This document shows, piece by piece, positions 34,043-41,436 of a DNA stretch of 44,389 bases; position 1 is the stretch's first letter; each line of letters begins with the position of its first letter. The notes under the pieces are model-generated. The model was given only the letters and a program-made list of their open reading frames with translations, did not search any database and was not told the origin of the DNA. The stretch is from an uncultured Xanthobacter sp. GTDB taxonomy: Bacteria > Pseudomonadota > Alphaproteobacteria > Rhizobiales > Xanthobacteraceae. Position numbers and translations under genes: made by a program. The stretch spans positions 1-44,389 of the forward strand of contig CALMSN010000247.1 of assembly GCA_937872325.1 (NCBI GenBank), read 5' to 3'.

Positions 34043-34903
34043 TCATTCGTCCACCACCGGATTGTGCAGGGTGCCGATGCGCTCGATCTCCACGTCCACG
34101 GTGTCGCCCGCCTTCATGAAGAGGGGCGGCTTGCGGGTGAAGCCCACGCCAGCCGGCGTGCCGGTGGCGATGACGTCGCCCGGAACCAGGTCGAAAATCG
34201 TGGACGCGTAGTTGATCAGGCGCGGGATCTTGAAGATCAGGTGCGAGGTGTCCGACGACTGCACGACCTCGCCATTGACCAGGGTGCGCAGCTTCAGGCC
34301 GTTCGGATCGGGAATCTCGTCCCTGGTCACCAGCCAGGGCCCGAACGGGCCGGTGCCGACAAAGTTCTTGCCGGCGGCGATCTGCTGGGCGTGCATCTGC
34401 CAGTCGCGCACGCTGACGTCGTTGTAGATGGAATAGCCGGCCACGTGCTCCATGGCGTCGGCCTCGGCGATGTGGCGGCCGCCCTTGCCGATCACCACCG
34501 CAAGCTCGCCTTCCCAGTCGAGATGGGTGGAGACCTGGGGCCGGATCACCGGCGCGTTGTGGGCCACCTGCGACCGCCACACCCGCAGGAACACCGGCGG
34601 AAAGCCCGTGATCTCCCGCTTGAGGCCGTGTGCCACCGCTTCCTGGTGGTGGTCCATGTAGTTGCGGGCGATGCAGATGATCTTTTCCGGCCTGGGGATC
34701 ACCGGCAGGAAGGTGATGTCCGCCAGCGCGATGTCGGCCTTGGCGGCGGCGAGGATCTCGTCGCGCCGGTCGAAGTCCGCGCTGCCGAGGAAGTCCGCCA
34801 GCGTCGCATGCTGGGGCATGGCCTTGCCGAGGTCGGCGACCTTGTCACCCACGACCGCACCCCAGGTCGGAACATTGCCCACGGAGAAAGACAAGAGCTT
34901 CAT
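34043..34903 (-). CDS. Fumarylacetoacetate-hydrolase-family enzyme, set 1
   Basis: This protein has 286 residues. IICIARNYMDHHQEA, HLDWEGELAVVIGKGGRHI, IYNDVSVRDWQ, FVGTGPFGPWLVT and IATGTPAGVGF are the catalytic and metal-binding segments of the FAH fold. Members hydrolyse, hydrate or isomerise dioxo or oxo-enoic acids made by ring cleavage. It is the first gene of an eight-gene minus-strand operon that runs to 25,828. Its promoter region carries the TTTTTCGAAAAA palindrome. A second FAH gene lies at 39,276. Confidence 0.93.
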   Translation of the reverse strand: MKLLSFSVGNVPTWGAVVGDKVADLGKAMPQHATLADFLGSADFDRRDEILAAAKADIALADITFLPVIPRPEKIICIARNYMDHHQEAVAHGLKREITGFPPVFLRVWRSQVAHNAPVIRPQVSTHLDWEGELAVVIGKGGRHIAEADAMEHVAGYSIYNDVSVRDWQMHAQQIAAGKNFVGTGPFGPWLVTRDEIPDPNGLKLRTLVNGEVVQSSDTSHLIFKIPRLINYASTIFDLVPGDVIATGTPAGVGFTRKPPLFMKAGDTVDVEIERIGTLHNPVVDE

Positions 34904-34945
34904 GAGTTGCCGTCCTGTCGCCGAATTCGACGCGAGTGAGTGGTT

Positions 34946-34978
34946 ATTTTTTCGAAAAATGCAATATTTTCGATATTA
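34946..34978. promoter_or_regulatory. Candidate GntR operator pair
   Basis: TTTTTCGAAAAA (34948-34959) is a perfect 12-bp palindrome. AATAT (34963-34967) and ATATT (34973-34977) form a second inverted repeat around TTTCG. The pair lies just upstream of the FAH operon. Related pairs occur at 38,015-38,047 and 17,821-17,850. The 34,904-35,071 gap holds no gene. Confidence 0.6.
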
Positions 34979-35071
34979 TTTGCAGCGCGGCCTCGCGCTT
35001 CTTTTCGTGCGTCCTGCCACTCGTCCCATCTCACCGAGCCGCATCGGGTTACGACGCGGGGCTCGTCCCGT

Positions 35072-36124
35072 TCAGCTCAGCTCGAGCGCCGGAGCCTCGA
35101 TCCCCAGCTGCGTGGCGAGCTCGGCGAGCTTCTTCGCCGTTCCGCGCGCCAGCGGGATTCCGTCCCGGCTGCGCTCGGCGGCCGTGCGCCGGCCGCGGTC
35201 GCCAGGCAGCAGCACCCCCTCGGCCCCGGACGCCAGCGGAAGCCCGTGAATGGCCCCCGCCAGAGCGTGCACATTGGCGAGGAAGTCCGCGCGGTCGGTG
35301 AAGGCTGCCGGATCGACCGCCACCACCAGCCCGTTGAAGCCCAGCGGATCCTGCCCCGCCAGGGCCGGCGCGATGATCGGGTTGCCGGCCAGCAGCGAGC
35401 AGAGCACCTCGATCATCAAGGACAGCCCCGCTCCCTTGACGCCGGCCATGGGCAGCAGCGCCTTCACCAGCGACGGATCGGTCGTGGACCGGCCTTCGCC
35501 GTCCACGCCCCAGCCTTCCGGGACGGCACGCCCGGCGTCACGCGCCGCCATGATCTGCCCCAGCGCCACGGCCGCGGTGGACATGTCGAGCACGATGGGC
35601 GCATCCGCATCCATCGAGGGGGCCGAAATCGCCAGCGGGTTGGACGACACCGCCTCGCCGCGGGCGCCCGGATAGGCCATCAGCGGCTTCGAGGCGGTCA
35701 TGACGATGCCGATCAGCCCGGCCGCCGCCACCTTGTGCGCGAAATAGCCGATCGCCCCGGCATGGGTGACGTTGCGCCCGACGCAGACGCCGGCGCCCCA
35801 CCGGGCCGCAAGCTCCATCGCCTTGAGGGCCACGCTCTCCATGCCGCTGGCCCCGGGGGCAAGGCCCGCGTCGACGAGCGCCACCGCGCCATGCTCCCGG
35901 GCGACCTGGGGGATGGCCTGCGGATCGATCATGCAGAGCCTCACCATCTCCACATAGCGCGGGATGCGCAGCACGCCGTGGGAGTCCACGCCGCGCAGAT
36001 TGGCCCAGACCAGAAGCTCCGCCACCTTGCGGGCATCCTCGGGTCGGAAGCCGCCCGCCGCGAGCAGGCGTTCGGCAAGGCCGCGCAGCGCGTCGGGGGT
36101 GAGGGTGAGGGTGCCGGTCGACAT
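35072..36124 (-). CDS. Malate/L-lactate dehydrogenase-family oxidoreductase
   Basis: This protein has 350 residues of the Ldh_2 family, which is unrelated to classical malate dehydrogenases. ANLRGVDSHGVLRIPRYVEM is the family signature, with VGRNVTHAGAIGYFAHKVA, NPLAISAPS, VLDMSTAAVALGQI and KGAGLSLMIEVLCSLLAG. These enzymes reduce 2-oxo acids or imines with NAD(P)H. Here it could act on a 2-oxo or 2-hydroxy acid released by ring-fission enzymes. It follows the alpha/beta hydrolase by four bases, so the three genes 37,936-35,072 form an operon. Confidence 0.92.
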   Translation of the reverse strand: MSTGTLTLTPDALRGLAERLLAAGGFRPEDARKVAELLVWANLRGVDSHGVLRIPRYVEMVRLCMIDPQAIPQVAREHGAVALVDAGLAPGASGMESVALKAMELAARWGAGVCVGRNVTHAGAIGYFAHKVAAAGLIGIVMTASKPLMAYPGARGEAVSSNPLAISAPSMDADAPIVLDMSTAAVALGQIMAARDAGRAVPEGWGVDGEGRSTTDPSLVKALLPMAGVKGAGLSLMIEVLCSLLAGNPIIAPALAGQDPLGFNGLVVAVDPAAFTDRADFLANVHALAGAIHGLPLASGAEGVLLPGDRGRRTAAERSRDGIPLARGTAKKLAELATQLGIEAPALELS

Positions 36125-36128
36125 GGCC

Positions 36129-37010
36129 TCAGGCAGCCAGCGGCGAGGGGAAGAACTTGTCGAGCCACCCCTTGATCATCGCCTTGGTGCGCGGGGCATC
36201 CTCGGCCGAGAGCGGGAAGTGGGACGTGCCGGTGATCAGCATCAGCTCCGCCGGCTGCCCCGCCTTCTCGAACAGGCGGATGGACTGCTCGGTGGGCGTG
36301 ATTCCGTCGTCGGCGGTGTGGAAGAACAGGGCCGGTCGCGGCGAGATATCTCCAACGACGTCGTCGGCGCGGAAGTTGTACATGCTGATGGCGGTCTCGA
36401 CCGGGATCTCCATGATCGCCTTGGGCGAGAGGTTCTTGCGCAGAGGCTCGGGGATCGGCACCGCGTCGAAGCGCGAGATCCACATGCTCTTGCCGGTCTC
36501 GCGCTTGTGCTTGCGGCCCTGCTCCAGAAGGCCGGAAAAGCGGGCCCACGCCTCCGGGGTGGGATGCTGGCCGCGGAACTTGCGCTCGCCGTCGCCCCAG
36601 CCGCACGAAGAGATCACGCAGGCGAAGCGGCTGTCGACGCCGGCGGAATAGACCGCCACCGCCGCCCCGAAGGAATGGCCGACGACGCCGATGCGCGTGG
36701 GATCCACCTCCGGCCGCGAGGCGAGGAAGGTGAGCGCGTTCTTGGCATCGAAGACCTGATCCAGGCAACGCACCTGGGCCCGCTCGCCCTCGCTTTCGCC
36801 GCAGCAGCGGAAATCGAAGCGCAGGGCGACGTACCCGAAGTCTTCCAGCATCCGGGCCTGGATCTCGGCGTGGGATTCGTCCTTCGAGCCCACGAAGCCG
36901 TGGAGGACGATGAAGGCCGGCAGGCGCTGGTCCGCCTTGCGCCCTTCCGGCACGTGCAGCACCGCGGACAGCGTGAGGCCATCCGACTGGAACGTCAGCT
37001 TCTCTTGCAT
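36129..37010 (-). CDS. Alpha/beta hydrolase
   Basis: This protein has 293 residues. The nucleophile elbow is GVVGHSFGAAVAV (S113), the oxyanion region is IVLHGFVGSKDESH, and the likely acid and base are D234 or D235 (HTADDGITP) and H264 (GTSHFPLS). DFRCCGESEGER is typical of the dienelactone-hydrolase/S9-like subgroup. In an operon with an extradiol dioxygenase it could be the C-C hydrolase of a meta-cleavage pathway, though it is not closely MhpC-like. An esterase acting earlier is the alternative. It lies 23 bp after the dioxygenase. Confidence 0.9.
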   Translation of the reverse strand: MQEKLTFQSDGLTLSAVLHVPEGRKADQRLPAFIVLHGFVGSKDESHAEIQARMLEDFGYVALRFDFRCCGESEGERAQVRCLDQVFDAKNALTFLASRPEVDPTRIGVVGHSFGAAVAVYSAGVDSRFACVISSCGWGDGERKFRGQHPTPEAWARFSGLLEQGRKHKRETGKSMWISRFDAVPIPEPLRKNLSPKAIMEIPVETAISMYNFRADDVVGDISPRPALFFHTADDGITPTEQSIRLFEKAGQPAELMLITGTSHFPLSAEDAPRTKAMIKGWLDKFFPSPLAA

Positions 37011-37033
37011 GTCAGAATTCCCGGAGCTTCGGA

Positions 37034-37936
37034 TCAGCCGATGGCAGTAAAGGGGAAGTGGAACGTGCGCCATTCCAGCGGTGCCGGAGTTCCCCACACG
37101 TTCATCTGGCGGACATTGCCGGGCCGCTCCAGATTGGTGATGACGTTGGGGGTGAACGTCTCGTCGTCGGCGACCAGGGCCATCTGCCCGGCGCATTCGA
37201 TCATGGCGCCGGAAGCATCGGTGTAATAGGCGTAGGTATTGTCGCCGGGGCGGTGGCGGCCGGGCCCCCACAACATCTCCTTGTTGAACCGGTCAAGGGT
37301 GTCGCCAAGGCGCAGGTACTGGTTGAACTCCGCGAATTCGAACGAATAGTGGTGCAGGCCCACCTTGCCTTTCACCAGGCCGAGGATGTGGTGCTGGCGG
37401 TTGCCGCCGTACATCCAGCTCAGGCTGTCGTCCACCAGGCGCTCGGACAGCTTCATCCCCGCGATGGCCTCGAGCTGCGTGCGCGTCGCCGCCGGATCCG
37501 GGGTGATGAGGTTCATGTGATCCATGCGGTTGGGCGCGACGCCGGAGGTGGCGTGGCGCCGGCCATAGATCTCGTCCCGGACCGGGGTGTGGATCTCGAA
37601 CCTGAGCCCCTCGGGGGTCGCGAAGGTCACGCCCGCGGCCACGCAGCCGAGGCTCGGCGCGGTGGAGAGGATGCGGCACCCGGCAGCTTCCACGCGGGCT
37701 TCGGCCGCGCGCACGGCGTCCACGGTCAGCGCCTCGAGGGCGATGGTGTGGGTGGAGTTCTCGTCGGAATGGACAAGGACCAGCTCGGCGGCGCGGCCGT
37801 TGGAGCTCAGCCAGGTCTGGCCGTGATCGCGGTGGGTGACGTGCAGGCCGAGGATCTCGGTCGCGTCCCGGATCACCGCATCGGGATCGGTGACATTGAC
37901 CTTCAGATGCCCGACGGCATGGGCGATATGCGTCAT
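37034..37936 (-). CDS. Type I extradiol dioxygenase, set 1 (VOC fold)
   Basis: This protein has 300 residues and two vicinal-oxygen-chelate halves. The iron ligands expected for catechol 2,3-dioxygenases are present in order: H140 (MDHMNL), H196 (GLHHYSFEF) and E247 (AMIECAG). It should cleave a catechol-type ring next to the hydroxyls. The ATG at 37936 follows AGGGGAAAC. It heads the three-gene operon with the hydrolase and dehydrogenase and diverges from gntR; the shared region has two TTTTCGAAAA sites. A second dioxygenase lies at 40,284. Confidence 0.92.
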   Translation of the reverse strand: MTHIAHAVGHLKVNVTDPDAVIRDATEILGLHVTHRDHGQTWLSSNGRAAELVLVHSDENSTHTIALEALTVDAVRAAEARVEAAGCRILSTAPSLGCVAAGVTFATPEGLRFEIHTPVRDEIYGRRHATSGVAPNRMDHMNLITPDPAATRTQLEAIAGMKLSERLVDDSLSWMYGGNRQHHILGLVKGKVGLHHYSFEFAEFNQYLRLGDTLDRFNKEMLWGPGRHRPGDNTYAYYTDASGAMIECAGQMALVADDETFTPNVITNLERPGNVRQMNVWGTPAPLEWRTFHFPFTAIG

Positions 37937-38014
37937 CGTTTCCCCTCTTCACCGCTCGGTTGCTATCGGCAACCCTTGGCGATGGTGATACGGCAAGCGC
38001 CGGACGAGTTCAAC

Positions 38015-38047
38015 AATTTTCGAAAAAATCTCTGATATCGAAATATA
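38015..38047. promoter_or_regulatory. Candidate GntR operator pair
   Basis: TTTTCGAAAA (38017-38026) is followed 8 bp later by ATATCGAAATAT (38035-38046). This is the same two-part arrangement as at 34,946-34,978, in reverse order. It lies between dioxygenase 1 and gntR, near the dioxygenase start, and suggests GntR control of that operon. Confidence 0.6.
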
Positions 38048-38119
38048 GACCTATCATAGGGCGCTGCCGGGGATGCCTTCCAGGGGCCGGCTCGCCGGCG
38101 CATGGGGTGACATATTTGA

Positions 38120-38134
38120 TTTTTTCGAAAATTT
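38120..38134. promoter_or_regulatory. Candidate GntR autoregulation site
   Basis: TTTTTTCGAAAATTT contains the palindrome TTTTCGAAAA (38122-38131) and lies 59 bp upstream of the gntR start, in a short AT-rich island. It is the second such site in this 253-bp divergent region and could mediate autoregulation. Confidence 0.55.
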
Positions 38135-38189
38135 ACGTAGGCTTCCCGCTCAGGTTCCTGTTGATCGCAACGGGGAAGGCGGGGCGAGA

Positions 38190-38921
38190 ATGGCAGAGAA
38201 GCAGAAGCAGGTTGGCGAGACCCGCGCGGCCGACGTCCTTCACCGGATGCGGCTCGACATCATCAACTGCGAGCTGAAGCCGGGCGAGAAGCTGAGGTTC
38301 GAGCCGCTGCGCGCCCGCTACAACGTCAGCTTTTCCACCCTGCGCGAGGCGCTCTCGCGGCTCGCGGCGGAAAGCCTCGTGGTCGCCGAGGGCCAGCGCG
38401 GCTTCATCGTCGCGCCGGTCTCGATCGCCGATCTGAACGACCTCACGGACACCCGCGTCCTGATCGAGATCGAGATGCTGCGGCGGTCCATGCAGCAAGG
38501 GGACGACGACTGGGAAGCCGACATCCTCGCCGCCTTCCACCGCATGGACAAGATGCAGAAGCGGCTGGGTCGCGAATACTATTTGTCCGAGGAATGGGGT
38601 GCCGTGCACAGCGCGTTCCATGCCGCGCTGGTGGCCGCCTGCCTGTCGCCGACCCTCATCGAGATGCGCCACAAGCTGTTCGAGCGGGCCCACCGCTACC
38701 GGCGCATGTCGTCCCAGTTCCGCAAGAAGTGGCGCAAGAAGGATGTCGAGCACAAGATGATCGTCGACGCCACCCTGGCGCGTGACGAGAAGCTGGCGCT
38801 CCAGCTCATCGAGCGGCATATCCGCGAGACCAGCGAGAACGTGATTGCCAATGCCGGCCACCTCTTCGACCAGGGCGCGCCAGATCCTGGCGCCTCCATG
38901 GGGCAGGAGGCCGCCGAGTAA
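38190..38921 (+). CDS. GntR-family (FCD) transcriptional regulator
   Basis: This protein has 243 residues. The winged helix-turn-helix (about 14-75) includes RLDIINCELKPGEKLRFEPL and STLREALSRLAAESLVVAEG with RGFIVAPVS. The C-terminal FCD ligand domain carries histidines that commonly bind metal (H144, H188, H210). FCD regulators usually repress catabolic genes until a pathway acid binds. It sits between the two halves of the aromatic cluster, diverges from dioxygenase 1 and is flanked by TTTTCGAAAA sites. The start at 38190 gives a normal length; the longer frame from 38073 runs through the operator. Confidence 0.93.
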   Translation: MAEKQKQVGETRAADVLHRMRLDIINCELKPGEKLRFEPLRARYNVSFSTLREALSRLAAESLVVAEGQRGFIVAPVSIADLNDLTDTRVLIEIEMLRRSMQQGDDDWEADILAAFHRMDKMQKRLGREYYLSEEWGAVHSAFHAALVAACLSPTLIEMRHKLFERAHRYRRMSSQFRKKWRKKDVEHKMIVDATLARDEKLALQLIERHIRETSENVIANAGHLFDQGAPDPGASMGQEAAE

Positions 38922-39275
38922 TTTCGGCGACCCGCCCGGCACGCCGGTTTGCGCGCGCCGGGTGGATCATCGATCATCGGCCTGTCGCCCGGGCGTGTTT
39001 TCCCCGGAGGCTGGAGGCGCCTGACAAACCGGACCGTACGTCCAGATTCGCCCCGCCGTCCTTTGCGCGGCCTGTTCGAAATCCAAGGCGGTCGGGGTTT
39101 GCAGGCGTCCTCGGGCGGGGTGCAGCGGCGCGTCTGCAGTCGCGATAAAAATTTATCGCGCTTGAAAAAATCAATTTTATGCCCTACCACCTCCGCCATG
39201 GAGCCTTCAGCCGCGTACTCCGCCCTTGCGGGGTGACGGGCGAGCACCCGGCTCGGGATGGACAGGGAGAGACTC
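38922..39275 (+). promoter_or_regulatory. Promoter region of FAH 2 with 20-bp palindrome
   Basis: There is no gene in these 354 bases. CGCGATAAA (39141-39149) and TTTATCGCG (39152-39160) are perfect 9-bp arms with an AA spacer. An AT-rich stretch follows (TTGAAAAAATCAATTTTAT) that likely contains the promoter of the FAH 2 and dioxygenase 2 genes. The palindrome is unlike the TTTTCGAAAA sites, so another regulator may act here. Confidence 0.55.
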
Positions 39276-40163
39276 ATGAAACTGGCAGCCTTCACCACCG
39301 GCCAGATGGCGGAGATCGGCCTTGTGCGAGGCGACCGGCTCCTCTCGCTCACCCGCGCGGCGCCGCAACTGGCGCCGGACATGGCGGCGCTGATCGCCGG
39401 CTGGGATACGCTCGAGGCGGAGGTGCGGCGGCTGGATGCCTCCGGCGAGACCCATCTCGGCCTCTCAGAGGCGCGTCTTCTCGCCCCCGTGCAGCCGCGC
39501 AAAATCCTCGCCATCGGCCTCAACTATGCCGACCACATCGCCGAGAGCGGGCTGCCGACCCCGGAGCACCAGCTCTGGTTCGCCAAGCTGCCCAACACCG
39601 TCAACGGCCCCCATGACGACGTGCAGATTCCCCTCGCCTCCGACCAGGTGGACTATGAGGTGGAGCTGGTGGCGGTGATCGGCCGGCGAGGCCGGCATAT
39701 CGCAGCCGGGACGGCGGCGCAGCACGTGTTCGGCTATTGCGTCGGCAACGATGTCTCCGTGCGCGACTGGCAGATCCGGACGCCCCAGTGGCTGCTGGGC
39801 AAGTCGTTCGATGGCCACGGTCCCATCGGACCGTGGATCACCACCGCCGACGAGATCGGCGATCCTCATCGCCTCGACATCCGCTGCCTTGTCAACGGCG
39901 ACGTGCGGCAGAACTCCAACACCCGGCATCTGGTGTTCGACGTCTGGCAGCAGATTGTGCACGTGAGCGAGGCCATGACCCTGGAGGCCGGCGATCTTCT
40001 CTTCACCGGCACGCCGGGCGGCGTCGGCTGGGCGATGCAGCCTCGGCAGGTGCTCAAGGCCGGCGATCGGGTGCGGTGCGAGATCGCCGGGCTCGGGGCG
40101 ATCGAATGCCGGATGGTCGCCGAAGCCGCTCCGGCGGCGCGGCATGCGTCCGACGCCGCCTGA
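39276..40163 (+). CDS. Fumarylacetoacetate-hydrolase-family enzyme, set 2
   Basis: This protein has 295 residues. ILAIGLNYADHIAESGLPTP, VDYEVELVAVIGRRGRHI, GNDVSVRDWQIRT, KSFDGHGPIGPWIT and LFTGTPGGVGWAM are the FAH-fold active-site and metal-binding segments. The likely role is hydrolysis or isomerisation of a ring-cleavage product. ATG 39276 follows GGGAG; ATG 39258 would add six residues. It clearly differs from the set 1 enzyme, so the pair is not a recent duplication. Dioxygenase 2 follows after 120 bp on the same strand. Confidence 0.93.
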   Translation: MKLAAFTTGQMAEIGLVRGDRLLSLTRAAPQLAPDMAALIAGWDTLEAEVRRLDASGETHLGLSEARLLAPVQPRKILAIGLNYADHIAESGLPTPEHQLWFAKLPNTVNGPHDDVQIPLASDQVDYEVELVAVIGRRGRHIAAGTAAQHVFGYCVGNDVSVRDWQIRTPQWLLGKSFDGHGPIGPWITTADEIGDPHRLDIRCLVNGDVRQNSNTRHLVFDVWQQIVHVSEAMTLEAGDLLFTGTPGGVGWAMQPRQVLKAGDRVRCEIAGLGAIECRMVAEAAPAARHASDAA

Positions 40164-40210
40164 TCGTTCCGCCGGGTTTCGGATGCGGGCCGGTGTGCCG
40201 CCGCAGAAAC

Positions 40211-40234
40211 GGCGCATCGGCGCATCGGCGCATC
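40211..40234. repeat. GGCGCATC tandem repeat, three copies
   Basis: Three perfect 8-bp units (40211-40218, 40219-40226, 40227-40234) lie in the gap between FAH 2 and dioxygenase 2. Two GCAAAACA copies follow at about 40,243 and 40,256. The tandem could vary in copy number by slippage, but no effect is evident. Confidence 0.7.
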
Positions 40235-40283
40235 GTACACCAGGCAAAACATAATCAAGCAAAACAGAACCAAGGAGGAAAGC

Positions 40284-41168
40284 ATGCCCCTCGTGATGAA
40301 GCTCGGCTATCTTGAGCTCGGCGTCAAAACGGTCGCGGAGAGCCTCGATTACTACACTGGCGTCATGGGTGCCGCGCTGACCGAGACGTCGCCGGACGGC
40401 AGCGCCCACCTCAGCGTCGGCAAGGATCACCATTGCTTGGTGGTCAAGCCGTCCATGGAGCCCGGGTTCGGCGCGATCGGCCTCCAGCTGCGCCCGCCGG
40501 CGACCCTCGATGAGGTGGCGCGGCGCCTGGCCGGCCTGGGCATCGATGTGGAGATCCGCAGCGACAGCCGGCCGGGCATGCCGCGCCTTCTGGCCGCCAC
40601 CTTCCCCGGCGCGCCGGTGTTCGAGCTCTACGAGCAGATGTCGGAAGTCACCCCGCGCCCGGATCATTCCGGCTTCTCCCCCAGCCGGCTCGGCCACGTG
40701 GCCATCCTCTCCACCGAGGCCCGGCGGGTGGTCGAGTTCCTCCACGAGGGCCTGGACTGCTGGACCACCGACTGGTTCGACGACCGCGCCACCTTCCTCA
40801 CCTGCAATCGCGACCACCACGTTTTCAACGTGCTGAGCGCGCCGTTCAACGGGCTTCATCACGTGGCGTTCCAACTGGTGGATGCGCGGCATCACTTCGA
40901 TGCTGCCGACCGCCTCGCGATCGAGAAGATTCCGCTGCTGTGGGGCCCCTCGCGCCATACCGCGGGGCACAACATCGCCTCCTACCACCGCGCGCCGGAA
41001 GGCTCGCTGGTCGAGCTCTATTCGGACATGGACGTCTACGTGCCCGAGCTCGGCATCTTCGAGCCCCGCGACTTCCATGAGGATCAACCGCAGAAGCCGA
41101 AGGTGTGGTCCTTGTCCAATCTCTCGGCCTGGAACACGGAATTCTCCTTCGATCTGGCGCACGGCTAG
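40284..41168 (+). CDS. Type I extradiol dioxygenase, set 2 (VOC fold)
   Basis: This protein has 294 residues with two glyoxalase-like halves. Expected iron ligands are H138 (LGHVAIL), H193 (GLHHVAFQ) and E244 (SLVELYSD). YHRAPEGSLVELYSDMD and the PLLWGPSRHTAGHN stretch recall catechol 2,3-dioxygenases acting on substituted catechols. AAGGAGGAAAGC gives it a very strong ribosome site at ATG 40284. It probably shares a transcript with FAH 2. It converges on monooxygenase 2, with strong terminators between. Confidence 0.92.
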   Translation: MPLVMKLGYLELGVKTVAESLDYYTGVMGAALTETSPDGSAHLSVGKDHHCLVVKPSMEPGFGAIGLQLRPPATLDEVARRLAGLGIDVEIRSDSRPGMPRLLAATFPGAPVFELYEQMSEVTPRPDHSGFSPSRLGHVAILSTEARRVVEFLHEGLDCWTTDWFDDRATFLTCNRDHHVFNVLSAPFNGLHHVAFQLVDARHHFDAADRLAIEKIPLLWGPSRHTAGHNIASYHRAPEGSLVELYSDMDVYVPELGIFEPRDFHEDQPQKPKVWSLSNLSAWNTEFSFDLAHG

Positions 41169-41296
41169 AGCGCGCTCCGGGCATATGGAGTCCTGCTGCT
41201 GTTCCATGTGCTTGAAGAACCCGATCCGCAGAGTGTCGGTCGCGCGAGATAGCATCCGTGTCGATCCGGAATGCTGCGGGGCTCCGTCGAGAGGTC

Positions 41297-41326
41297 AAAA
41301 CGGGCGCCCGAGCGGCGCCCGTTTTT
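41297..41326 (+). terminator. Bidirectional intrinsic terminator
   Basis: AAAACGGGCGCC (41297-41308) pairs perfectly with GGCGCCCGTTTT (41314-41325) around CGAGC. The A tract before and T tract after make it a Rho-independent terminator on both strands, between dioxygenase 2 and monooxygenase 2. Confidence 0.9.
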
Positions 41327-41380
41327 GTTGGGGATGGGCATTCCCTCCCGCCATGCGCCGAAGCTTCCGCGGCGGCACGC

Positions 41381-41411
41381 AAAAAGGGCCCCGCATGTCC
41401 GCCGGGGCCCT
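41381..41411 (-). terminator. Intrinsic terminator of the minus-strand operon
   Basis: AGGGCCCCG (41385-41393) and CGGGGCCCT (41403-41411) form a 9-bp stem. On the minus strand the stem is followed by five T residues. It lies 26 bp after the stop of monooxygenase 2 and ends that operon. Confidence 0.85.
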
Positions 41412-41436
41412 CTGGATGGATCCCCGACGAACGGCG

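Noticed and set aside
40211-40234. Possible CRISPR array
   Set aside because: The units are 8 bp and directly adjacent, with no spacers and no cas genes nearby.
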